DNA of 64,000 nucleotides, taken from NCBI RefSeq assembly GCF_900185715.1, contig NZ_FYAS01000025.1, forward strand, positions 434,001-498,000, given 5' to 3'. This DNA is from Allobosea sp. CS1GBMeth4 (GTDB lineage Bacteria > Pseudomonadota > Alphaproteobacteria > Rhizobiales > Beijerinckiaceae). A program made the position numbers and the translations under genes. Below are positions 17,781 to 25,205 of the stretch, one piece after another. Position 1 is the stretch's first letter; the number at the start of each line of letters is the position of its first letter. Under the pieces are notes generated by a model. The model made no database searches. It was not told where the DNA came from and saw nothing but the letters and a program-made list of their open reading frames with translations.

Positions 17781-17895
17781 TGTCCGTTGGGATACTGACC
17801 GTTAGATTGCATGTCCGTTGATCGATGTCAACCCTAGCGGACACGCTTTCGGACTCTTCGGCCGCCGTCCGCACAGGTATACCTCAACGGTCAGT
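17781..17895. promoter_or_regulatory. Candidate res/operator region of the serine recombinase
   Basis: Upstream of the recombinase start are TGTCCG at 17781-17786 and 17812-17817 facing CGGACA at 17838-17843, and ACTGACCGTT at 17794-17803 inverted as AACGGTCAGT at 17886-17895. Paired inverted motifs beside a resolvase gene are the usual layout of its recombination and autoregulation sites. Confidence 0.5.
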
Positions 17896-17951
17896 TCCTA
17901 GAGGCCAGTCGCTCGCGATAGACTCTGACCAGACACAAAGGGAAGCGAATC

Positions 17952-18284
17952 ATGGCGCAGCATCTAGGTGATTTGATCGTGACCAGCAGCCGCGAGGTGA
18001 ATGGTCAGGTCACAGGGACAACCTATGTGCAGCGTGGCGGCATCCTGACCTGTTACGGTCAACTTTCTGGTGGCCTAGTGATTGATGAAGGAGGAGTGGC
18101 CATAATTTACGGACAGGTCTCACGGAATGTAATCAATAATGGGCGCTTGCGATTGCTCGGTCAGATCAGCGGTCGATTGATCGGAGAACAGCCCGAGAAC
18201 CAGGTAGAACCGAAGCAGATCGTCGGAACAGATTTGGAAGTTCCCTTCCGAGGCACGACAAAGAGCTGGACTGAGCGCTTTTAG
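17952..18284 (+). CDS. Small beta-helix (bactofilin-like) protein
   Basis: A 110-aa protein with GGGAAGC before its ATG. Residues about 15-80 repeat short turns of the type G-x-L-x-x-Y-G-Q-L-S/V-G (TYVQRGGILTCYGQLSGGL, VAIIYGQVSRNVINNGRLRL, LGQISGRL), the periodic hydrophobic/glycine pattern of a right-handed beta-helix or bactofilin-like fold. The tail is polar. It might form a small filament or a virion-like trimer. Neighbours are the recombinase (divergent) and the first promoter-like repeat downstream. Confidence 0.75.
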   Translation: MAQHLGDLIVTSSREVNGQVTGTTYVQRGGILTCYGQLSGGLVIDEGGVAIIYGQVSRNVINNGRLRLLGQISGRLIGEQPENQVEPKQIVGTDLEVPFRGTTKSWTERF

Positions 18285-18364
18285 CCAATCAGCGGACTGC
18301 CCGGGATTGGAAGGCTCACCTCTTGGAAAAATCCCTCGCATTCTCAGAGTCCTGCCGGGCTGGC

Positions 18365-18391
18365 GGCCAATCCGTGTCTCACTATAGAGGA
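18365..18391 (+). promoter_or_regulatory. T7-type phage promoter-like repeat, copy 1
   Basis: Contains GGCCAATCCGTGT, two variable bases, then CACTATAG with AGGAG following. CACTATAG with a purine-rich start is the -7 to +1 core of T7 and SP6 phage promoters; +1 would be 18387. A second copy at 19264-19290 matches 21 of the first 23 positions. No solid gene lies directly downstream on this strand. Confidence 0.5.
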
Positions 18392-18563
18392 GCTGCGGCC
18401 TCTGGGGCGCTCGGCGAACCTGACAGCTCGCAGGCAGCCCTTTCCCTCGCTCGGGCGAAAGTTCGGCGTTTTGTGCCACGATCTCAGGCGTATGGAGGCG
18501 TTTTCGGCCGAAATTGTGCACCTTATGACAGACGAACGGCAGGCCGGTGAGCCATAAGCCACC

Positions 18564-18689
18564 TCACGCCGCCGCTATGAGCACCATGACCATCACAAAC
18601 ACCAACATCACCGCGAGGATGAGGGTGAGCTTCATCGCTTGGTGGTCGAGGGCCGCTTTGAGGTAGTCCTTGGTCAGAGGCTCAGACAC
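18564..18689 (-). CDS. Small single-pass membrane protein (41 aa)
   Basis: A GTG-started ORF (18687-18689, GGGAG upstream) encodes a polar N-terminus VSEPLTKDYLKAALDHQAMK and then one strongly hydrophobic helix of about 20 residues rich in Val, Met, Ile and Ala, ending at TGA. This is the architecture of small phage membrane proteins such as pinholin or XhlA-like factors. It lies downstream of, and probably in one transcript with, the small DNA-binding gene. Function unknown. Confidence 0.6.
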   Translation of the reverse strand: MSEPLTKDYLKAALDHQAMKLTLILAVMLVFVMVMVLIAAA

Positions 18690-18734
18690 GATCAAGCTCC
18701 CGTGGCGGCGAGGCAGATTACGGCCAATAGGCGC

Positions 18735-19118
18735 TCAAGGAGTCAAACCCCGCTTCTCAAGCTGACGGATCAGATCATACATCAGCGTCAGCCCCTTGGG
18801 CGTCAGGTAGCATTGCTGCTCTCTCGCGCTCATAGGTGCGGGGGCTTGGTCCACCAGTCCAAGACCTGTCTCTGTGTGCCTAGCTCGGAACCCTATCGCT
18901 CCAAGCAGCCGGGACATCGTTGGCTGAGGTACACCAATCTTATCACCGTATGCCGTTGGCCCCATGCCTGGCTTAGCGGCGACCTCAAGGAAGGCCCTCA
19001 CATAGCTTATGGGCATCTTGTGATCGACATTCGATAGCATCTCCATAATCTGAATGAGAGTCTTAAGGCTCCTCTCATCCGCATAGCTGAGTTTATGGAA
19101 ACGATCACCTCGGTTCAT
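18735..19118 (-). CDS. Small winged-helix (MarR-like) DNA-binding protein
   Basis: A 127-aa protein with a central helix-turn-helix: GPTAYGDKIGVPQPTMSRLL followed by a short wing and LVDQAPAPM, then YLTPKGLTLMYDLIRQLE as a dimerisation-like helix. This MarR-type layout is common in phage and plasmid regulators. It is divergent from the promoter-like repeat at 19264 and its 5' region (19119-19230) is AT-rich. It probably controls element gene expression; targets are inference. Confidence 0.75.
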   Translation of the reverse strand: MNRGDRFHKLSYADERSLKTLIQIMEMLSNVDHKMPISYVRAFLEVAAKPGMGPTAYGDKIGVPQPTMSRLLGAIGFRARHTETGLGLVDQAPAPMSAREQQCYLTPKGLTLMYDLIRQLEKRGLTP

Positions 19119-19263
19119 AACTTATCTTTTCTGTGCGAAGCGGGTTAATTGAGATTTTCACAGTTTGATTTCTTTGAAAATACGTCAGAGGACTTCATAT
19201 CCTTGGAGGGTCAGCGAAAATTCATCGATTTTCATCAGAGATTCAGTGGCTTAGGCCTGCTCA

Positions 19264-19290
19264 GGCCAATCCGTGTGCCACTATAGGAGA
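19264..19290 (+). promoter_or_regulatory. T7-type phage promoter-like repeat, copy 2
   Basis: GGCCAATCCGTGT, then GC, then CACTATAG with GAGA following. The last part is very close to the T7 promoter core and start (CACTATAGG, purine-rich transcript). Predicted +1 is 19286, about 208 bp upstream of the four-gene right arm (19494-23427), which reads in the same direction. Confidence 0.55.
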
Positions 19291-19391
19291 CTGACGCGCT
19301 CAGGAGGCATCGAGATACCGGCCCGTGAGCTGCGTTTGACCTATCCACAAATCGAGAAGGCAGCGACCAAGCTGCCCCGAATGAACCCTGA

Positions 19392-19421
19392 GGGCTCGCG
19401 AGAGATCGCGGGTCCTTTTTT
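19392..19421 (+). terminator. Rho-independent terminator
   Basis: Stem GGGCTCGCGA / TCGCGGGTCC (10 pairs, two G-U), loop GAGA, followed by six T. It lies between the promoter-like repeat (+1 at 19286) and the gene at 19494, so a ~136-nt leader or small RNA could end here, with read-through needed for the downstream genes. Confidence 0.75.
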
Positions 19422-19493
19422 GTTGTCAACGATGTCAACACCGAATGTTGGCGCGAAGAACCTCATACTGAGGAAGAATGGATAAGATAAAGG

Positions 19494-21641
19494 ATGACAA
19501 ATAACACAACATCGGCTTTGGCAGATGACATAGCCCGATTGAGAGCCGAAGGTTTCACTGATGATGATATTGTAGGTGGATACCGCACATATGCCCCTCA
19601 TGATGCCGAGGACATTGACCGACTAATCAGCAATGGCCTTTCGTCCAAGGAAATCGCCGATGGCTTGAGGGCCTATCATGGGAGTTCGGCCGCCCCACAG
19701 GAGCCCGATGGCGCCTTAGAGACTGGCCGGAAGGCCCTGCAATATGGTGCTGCCAATGCAGCCGTAGGGCTTGGGCGCACCGCACATTGGATAGGTGAAG
19801 CCTCAGGCATCGATATGGCCAAGAGTGCCGGGGATGCCATCGCCAACGTGGGGCGAGACATTGCCCCTGAGAACTATCGCCCGGCCACAGCAGACTTCTT
19901 CAGGCCCAGAGAGGCCGACAAGGGCATTGGTGGCTATGGTTGGGGCTATGTCCCCAGGATGATCCTTGAGGGTGCTCCCGGCCTCGCGATGGATATTGCC
20001 GCTGGTGCTGCCACTGGTGGTGCTGGCTTCCTAGCCTCGAATGCAGCACGATCCTTCGGCCCTGCCATGGATGCCCGTGTGGAGAACAATGGTGGTCGGG
20101 CGGCTTCGGCCTCAGACTATGTCATGGCTACAGGATCATCAGCCCTTCAAGCGTATGCCAACAAGCTCGGTCTCAACCCTGCTCTGACAGGCGTGGCCAA
20201 GGGCGCGGGGATTGGGGCTGTCGCTCAGATACCGGGCCAAGTCGCCAAAGCTGGCGCAGTAGATGCGGCAAGTGGCGCTGCGGGCGCTGTGGTCGATCAG
20301 ATAGGAGTGACGGCAGGCACGGATAAGGGCCTGACCATCGATCCCCATGAGGCCATTGGAAGCGCTGTAGCCTCGGGAGCTACCGGGGGAGCCATCAGGA
20401 CGCTCAGAGGCGTTGGCGATGTCACTAATGCCATCCGCTTTGCCGATATAGACCCTGAGGTCGCCGGCAGACTGGCCACAAGGATCGATCGGCTTGGCGT
20501 AGCTCTCGATAGTCCTGAGCAGGCCTATAAGGCGGTCAAGATCGCTGACGAAGCCCTGTCTGCCGCAACATCGCGAGCCCGCAGGGACTACGGCATGAGC
20601 GCAGGCCAGAAAGGCACCGAGGCCAACACCGAACGCATGGACAGTGCCGAGGCGATGCTGAGAAATGGCTATGCGCTGGCCCCTTCCCATTTGGCTGAGC
20701 TTCGCGACGCTCTTGGCGGTCATCGTCTGGGCAGGCGGTATGTCGAGACCCTTGAGGAGCGCAGCGCGCTCAACCAGGTCAAGGACACGGGCCGGTTCGA
20801 GGATGGCTATTTCGCTGGTGGGTTTTCGAGCAGCCCTCTGGTTGATGACATGATCAATCCCGCAAGCTGGCTGAGGAACCCTACGAAGAGAGCGATAGGC
20901 GGCATAGGAGCAGCGCTCGGCTTTGGGACTGAGCTTGAGGCCATCAGGGCGGTTGCGGCTCCTGCGGCCCTCGCGAAGGCCTTAGCCGTGCAAGGTGCAG
21001 CCTATGGAGGCATCAGGGCGATAGACGGCATTACCGGCAGCAGGAATCCTCTGAAGGAGCTGACCAGCCGGTTCGCTGGCGATGCCTCATCGCGATCATC
21101 CCCTGTGACCGATGCACCTCTCATGACGAGGACTCTCAGCGATCTTGAGGAGGCTCGAGTTCAGGAGGCCATCAGCAGAGCAGTTGCACCGCTCAGGAAA
21201 GCCACAGAGAGCGCCGGGGAGGCCCAAGGACAGCCCCTCGTAGGCAAGGGTAGCTCAGAGGACGCCAATGCCGCCAGCGAGTCTCCTAGGGGCTCTGCCG
21301 AGCGTATTGCTCTCCAGACAATCCGTATTGAATCTGGTCCTTACGTTGTGGAGCGGCCACGCGAAGGCATAGCGAATGTGAAAGCATACGCAGCCAAAAC
21401 CAGAAGCCATATGGAAACGCGGGCTCAATTCGGGAGTGATCTTGAGGCCGTAGTAGGCCCTCAGCATACCCGAGAGATTGAAGGTCTCATCAACAAGATC
21501 AACAATCAGGCCCGCAGCGCCGATGAGGCTGCCAGCTTCGTTGAAGACGCCATCACCGCCCTGCCATGGGACAAGCAATCCCAAGCATGGGATGCGTACC
21601 TGAAGCACGAACACAAGATAGCATCGACCTTTAGACGATAA
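19494..21641 (+). CDS. Large phage-ejection/internal-virion-like protein (715 aa)
   Basis: N-terminal ~60 residues repeat a short helical motif (LRAEGFTDDDIVGGYRTY and ISNGLSSKEIADGLRAYHG), resembling small binding modules in phage virion proteins. A long Gly/Ala-rich central region (about 80-320) alternates amphipathic and hydrophobic stretches such as LAMDIAAGAATGGAGFLASN; the rest is helical with a second hydrophobic patch near residue 490. This composition is typical of internal virion or DNA-ejection proteins of podoviruses; a transmembrane toxin is another reading. A nine-codon leader ORF (19478-19504) overlaps the start. It is followed 2 bp later by a 62-aa gene. No enzyme motif is seen. 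Confidence 0.7.
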   Translation: MTNNTTSALADDIARLRAEGFTDDDIVGGYRTYAPHDAEDIDRLISNGLSSKEIADGLRAYHGSSAAPQEPDGALETGRKALQYGAANAAVGLGRTAHWIGEASGIDMAKSAGDAIANVGRDIAPENYRPATADFFRPREADKGIGGYGWGYVPRMILEGAPGLAMDIAAGAATGGAGFLASNAARSFGPAMDARVENNGGRAASASDYVMATGSSALQAYANKLGLNPALTGVAKGAGIGAVAQIPGQVAKAGAVDAASGAAGAVVDQIGVTAGTDKGLTIDPHEAIGSAVASGATGGAIRTLRGVGDVTNAIRFADIDPEVAGRLATRIDRLGVALDSPEQAYKAVKIADEALSAATSRARRDYGMSAGQKGTEANTERMDSAEAMLRNGYALAPSHLAELRDALGGHRLGRRYVETLEERSALNQVKDTGRFEDGYFAGGFSSSPLVDDMINPASWLRNPTKRAIGGIGAALGFGTELEAIRAVAAPAALAKALAVQGAAYGGIRAIDGITGSRNPLKELTSRFAGDASSRSSPVTDAPLMTRTLSDLEEARVQEAISRAVAPLRKATESAGEAQGQPLVGKGSSEDANAASESPRGSAERIALQTIRIESGPYVVERPREGIANVKAYAAKTRSHMETRAQFGSDLEAVVGPQHTREIEGLINKINNQARSADEAASFVEDAITALPWDKQSQAWDAYLKHEHKIASTFRR

Positions 21642-21643
21642 GA

Positions 21644-21832
21644 ATGAATACCGCAAAGAACAATAAGGCAGCCAGCGCCTACTACCATTTCTATGCCGGG
21701 TTAAATCAGGAGCATCAAAAGATTCTCGCCGATGTGAAGGCCAGAATGACTCACGAAATTGGCTCAACTCCCGGCAATCTCGATGTGATGCTTGAACTCA
21801 TGCGCACCTATCTGAGGCAATCGGCTCAGTAG
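21644..21832 (+). CDS. Small hypothetical protein (62 aa), related to the 67-aa protein downstream
   Basis: Starts 2 bp after the preceding stop, so translation is probably coupled. The sequence has SAYYHFYAGLNQEHQKIL and ends GNLDVMLELMRTYLRQSAQ. The C-terminus resembles that of the 67-aa protein at 21908 (LLDELMRVYLQKDAS), suggesting two divergent paralogues. Mostly helical. Function unknown. Confidence 0.65.
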   Translation: MNTAKNNKAASAYYHFYAGLNQEHQKILADVKARMTHEIGSTPGNLDVMLELMRTYLRQSAQ

Positions 21833-21851
21833 GAAAGCGTAGCACTACACA

Positions 21852-21883
21852 GGGGCCTCTCGGGTGCATCTCGGGAGGCCCTT
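21852..21883 (+). terminator. GC-rich hairpin between small genes, possible attenuator
   Basis: GGGCCTC...GAGGCCC with inner partial pairing (CGGG/CTCG) and a TGCAT loop, followed by TTCCC. The missing T-run argues for a partial terminator or processing site within the operon. Confidence 0.45.
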
Positions 21884-21907
21884 CCCATATCGGAAAGGAC
21901 ATCAATC

Positions 21908-22111
21908 ATGATCAACAAGCGTTTCGATGGGCCACGCGGCATCCATCAGGACACCCCGTTCTACGGCTTTTATGTTCGCGTAACCGGGGACAGCAGAGAG
22001 CAACTCAAGCTGGCTCAGGAAAAGGCCACGAAGGATATGCGGGGCATCGTGAGCAATGCGGTCCTCTTGGATGAGTTGATGAGGGTATATCTTCAGAAGG
22101 ACGCTTCGTGA
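21908..22111 (+). CDS. Small hypothetical protein (67 aa)
   Basis: Well-placed GGAAAGGA about 8 nt before the ATG. The sequence includes FYGFYVRVTGDSREQLKLAQ and a helical C-terminus ending DELMRVYLQKDAS, which resembles the 62-aa protein upstream. Its TGA overlaps the GTG of the polymerase-like gene (GTGA), so the two are co-translated and it may be an accessory subunit. No family is recognised. Confidence 0.7.
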   Translation: MINKRFDGPRGIHQDTPFYGFYVRVTGDSREQLKLAQEKATKDMRGIVSNAVLLDELMRVYLQKDAS

Positions 22112-23427
22112 CTACCGACCTAAGGAGCCTCACACCGCACCATGCGGCGCTGGAATACGAGGCTATAACCCCTGCTGCCCACGACCTATGTAACCTCCTC
22201 AGCTCAGAGATTGCCGGCCACGAACGAGATATCCGCGATAGGGCTTATCGTCGCGCTGAGAGGGGCCAAGAGAAGCTCACCAAAGCCGCAGGAGCATTTC
22301 TCGCTGACTTGATGATCGCGGCCGGCATCCCTGAGAGCGGCGGCTGGGCTTATCGCGCCATGCGAACCTCTGGCTTCTCTGGGGAGGACGTCGGCATCAA
22401 GACGTTCAGGATCGTGCTCTCGGGCATGATGGCGCTGGGGTATGTCGAGGCCCATGAGGACAATGAGATCAGAGGGCCGTCGAAAGCCCGGGCGTCTCAT
22501 TGGCGGGCCACAGAGCGCCTCCTGAAGCTCGCAGAGGGCAAGGGGATCACGCCTGCAAATGTGCATGATCATTTTCGGCAGAGTCTTCCGGCTCGGCTTG
22601 TGGTCCTCAAGACCGCCTCTGAGCAGGAGAGGCGTCACAAGATCAGAGGCGAGAGGATCGCGTTCAGGGCCACGCCCCAGACCGTGGCGTTAGAGGCCGA
22701 TATCAGGCGACTGAATGAGTTCCTTGACGGCTATGAGATCACCGGAGGCAACCACAGAGGATATGTCCGCATATTCAATAACGGGACTGCTCAGGGCTAT
22801 GGCTGGAATCAGGGAGGCAGATTGTTTTCCCTGTGCCCCGGCTCATACCAGAACATGGAAAGCCATCTGCGACCTCTGATGACCATTGGAGGAGAGCCTG
22901 TGGTGGAGATCGATGTTCGAGCAAGCTACCTGACGGTGCTCCACGGCATTACCGGGAGGCCTTTTGATCCCAATCAGGATGCTTATGGCCTTGAGGGGCT
23001 CCTGCCTGCGCCCTTCGGCGAGGTTAACAGGCGGTGGGTGGCCAAGAAGTGGGCTGTAGTAGCCCTTGGCCAAGACAAGCCTCCTAGGAAATGGCCGTCT
23101 GCGATCATTAAGGAGTTCAAACACCTGACAGGCCACAAGCTGAGCAAGGCCTATCCGATCAAGGCAGTTCAGCAGGCCATGGAAACCAAGCACCCACTGC
23201 TGAGGGATTGGGGGCGATTGGGGGTCACATGGGGTGATCTCATGTACCACGAGAGCGAAGCCATGCTCGGTGCCATGCTTGAGCTAATGGATGGCCATGG
23301 CATCCCAAGCCTGACAGTTCATGATAGTCTGATCGTCAGAAAGAGAGATCAGAAGATGGCCATGGAGGCCTTGAGGGGTCACTACATGAAAATCTGTGGT
23401 ATTGATCCTCATCTAACCACTAAATGA
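22108..23427 (+). CDS. Polymerase-like protein with family-A/single-subunit RNAP motifs (439 aa)
   Basis: Starts at GTG overlapping the previous stop, with AGAAGGA upstream. The N-terminal ~200 residues are helical (HERDIRDRAYRRAERGQEKL). The C-terminal half has motif A-like VVEIDVRASYLTVLHG (Asp269), motif B-like NRRWVAKKWAVVALGQ (Arg308/309, Lys313, Gly321) and motif C-like LTVHDSLIV (His405-Asp406). This A, B, C order is that of DNA polymerase I and T7-type RNA polymerases, where motif C is HDE or HDS. It is much shorter than either and has no exonuclease. I recall similar proteins, called hypothetical, on islands of related bacteria. It may replicate the element or act as a primase-polymerase. 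Assignment by motif only. Confidence 0.7.
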   Translation: MTTDLRSLTPHHAALEYEAITPAAHDLCNLLSSEIAGHERDIRDRAYRRAERGQEKLTKAAGAFLADLMIAAGIPESGGWAYRAMRTSGFSGEDVGIKTFRIVLSGMMALGYVEAHEDNEIRGPSKARASHWRATERLLKLAEGKGITPANVHDHFRQSLPARLVVLKTASEQERRHKIRGERIAFRATPQTVALEADIRRLNEFLDGYEITGGNHRGYVRIFNNGTAQGYGWNQGGRLFSLCPGSYQNMESHLRPLMTIGGEPVVEIDVRASYLTVLHGITGRPFDPNQDAYGLEGLLPAPFGEVNRRWVAKKWAVVALGQDKPPRKWPSAIIKEFKHLTGHKLSKAYPIKAVQQAMETKHPLLRDWGRLGVTWGDLMYHESEAMLGAMLELMDGHGIPSLTVHDSLIVRKRDQKMAMEALRGHYMKICGIDPHLTTK

Positions 23428-23663
23428 TGATGATAATTGATCCATACCAGCCATCATCTTCGCTGCATTCCTCTTGAGGGAAGCTCTCTCTAGCATATAG
23501 GGAACTTTTTCACCGCGTTGGCGAATTGCTTTCCCGAGAACGGGCGTTTCAGCGACTGACCGCAGGCGGATTGCTGGCCTCGGGCAAGGTGATTCAAAGC
23601 CACCCAGCCAACAATTGGAGTCTCCATGAAGTCGAAATACCACTAATAGATTTGAAAAGTATT

Positions 23664-23679
23664 TAGTGTTATAGTGTTA
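23664..23679. repeat. Tandem 8-bp repeat near the integrase gene end
   Basis: TAGTGTTATAGTGTTA (two exact TAGTGTTA units) in an AT-rich 275-bp gap between the polymerase-like and integrase genes, which are convergent. The gap is otherwise without a supported gene. Short repeats here could be protein-binding sites. Confidence 0.35.
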
Positions 23680-23702
23680 CATTTCAGAAGGCCGCTCGAC
23701 TC

Positions 23703-25124
23703 TCAGAGCACCACTTTGACTAACTCCCTGTGAAGCTGCTCGATCAGGAAACCTTCGCCATAATTTGCCAACATTGAATTGTATTCCTTCCAGCCGCCAA
23801 TAGCCTTGATCAGCTCCTCTCGTGTATCCACATGCCTTAGCCTATCTGCAAGGGCATGCCTGAAGGAATGACTTGTCTTTGGAATCTTCAAACTGACCTT
23901 GAGCCATTTGTTCACGGTGTTCGTGGCGCTATTGCTTTTGATAGCACCATCAGCAGCATACTGAGGAAACAGCCATCCTTCGGAAGCACTACCGCAGAGC
24001 TTCAGCGCCCGCTGCGCACCCCACAGAGCCATACCGACGAGGGGAACCTTCCGCGTGCTATTCTTCGTCTTGAGACGCCGCCCTAGGTCCCTACGCTCCC
24101 TAAGAAGCATGTGAGGGGCCTTGTGGTCGAGGATGATATCCTCAATCCTCAATCCGATGATTTCACTGATGCGGGTCCCTGTGTCTGACTGAATGGCAGC
24201 CATATGGCGAGGAGTATCGTCCAGAACCCTACACTCTGCCTGGATGCGCCTGACCTCTTCGATAGTGAAAGGCGGCACCTCCTTCGCGTCCTGACCATCC
24301 TTAGGAATCTTGAAGCGAACGAAGGGATTGCTGACGCCCTTGAGATCGTATTCGTCAATCCCATGGGTAAAGATTGCACTCAGCGACTTGAAATATCGCT
24401 TCACCGTAGCCGTCTTGTTGCCCTTGGCGAGCATCTTATCTCTGAGGTCATTGACGTTCTGTCTGGCGTAATCCCCTAACGGAAGATCACCGCAAAGGTC
24501 GATCAGGCCTTGCACATACCTCTTGTTCTGTTGGTCAAACTTTTCCCCTTCGCCCTTGTGCTTGAGATAGGAATCTCTGGCATCGCTCAGCAGGACAATC
24601 TTCTTGGACGGGTCGTTGAGTACCCAGCCCATGGCCAGAGCTTCATGAGGCTCAAGGAATGATGAAGGAGACCTACCGGCGGGGTGTTTGCCTTGTAGCG
24701 CTAGGTGATACTCCTCCCCGTACTTGCTGGCGAAATAGTCCAACGGGACATCAAGAACATCGCCTGTTTGCTGCTTAGCGTCAGGGCCGGTGCGGAAGCC
24801 ATCGCCCGGCTTAAGGTCCCACAGGCGCAATAGAGCCTCAGCAGCCTCATAGGCCTCAGAGGAGGTCAAACCGGCATCTTGGCCAGCGGGGGAGCGCCAT
24901 GAGGCCCACAGACGATCATCCTCAGCGGCACGCTTGAGGCAACGCTGGATGGCCTCGCGCTCATCATAGGTTTCCAGACTGGCCTTGAGGATCACCCGAC
25001 CCGGATAGTGCTTCCGAATGTCGAGGGGTATGCGGCGCTGATACATGTAGAGACCGGAGGGCTTCCGGCTCAGGTGCTTCACGGCAACCATCAGTGGACC
25101 AAGACGAAGGACGATTCGCGGCAC
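23703..25124 (-). CDS. int: Tyrosine-type site-specific integrase
   Basis: A 473-aa phage/island integrase. The N-terminal arm-binding part has HLSRKPSGLYMYQRRIP; a SAM-like core-binding domain lies near 185-265. The catalytic domain shows Arg318 in SDTGTRISEIIGL, His419-x2-Arg422 in KTSHSFRHALADRL and the nucleophile Tyr455 in MLANYGEGF, so all key residues are present. I keep the GTG at 25124 (GGGGGT upstream); an ATG 11 codons in (25089-25091) is an alternative. It lies 81 bp from the tRNA-Glu gene and should integrate the element into that tRNA. Confidence 0.95.
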   Translation of the reverse strand: MPRIVLRLGPLMVAVKHLSRKPSGLYMYQRRIPLDIRKHYPGRVILKASLETYDEREAIQRCLKRAAEDDRLWASWRSPAGQDAGLTSSEAYEAAEALLRLWDLKPGDGFRTGPDAKQQTGDVLDVPLDYFASKYGEEYHLALQGKHPAGRSPSSFLEPHEALAMGWVLNDPSKKIVLLSDARDSYLKHKGEGEKFDQQNKRYVQGLIDLCGDLPLGDYARQNVNDLRDKMLAKGNKTATVKRYFKSLSAIFTHGIDEYDLKGVSNPFVRFKIPKDGQDAKEVPPFTIEEVRRIQAECRVLDDTPRHMAAIQSDTGTRISEIIGLRIEDIILDHKAPHMLLRERRDLGRRLKTKNSTRKVPLVGMALWGAQRALKLCGSASEGWLFPQYAADGAIKSNSATNTVNKWLKVSLKIPKTSHSFRHALADRLRHVDTREELIKAIGGWKEYNSMLANYGEGFLIEQLHRELVKVVL

Positions 25125-25205
25125 TTGTACCCCCGGAGTAACCCTGGGAGCAACCGCATGAGCACCTTAAACGCTTGGGAAATAAGCCAGAATCGGCATT
25201 TACCG

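Noticed and set aside
18323-18550. 75-aa ORF running through the first promoter-like repeat
   Set aside because: TTG start without a ribosome site; the same repeat recurs in clearly non-coding DNA at 19264, so the conservation is at DNA level.
23413-23643. 76-aa minus-strand ORF between polymerase-like and integrase genes
   Set aside because: No ribosome site and no recognisable sequence; the gap is better explained as a regulatory or convergent region.
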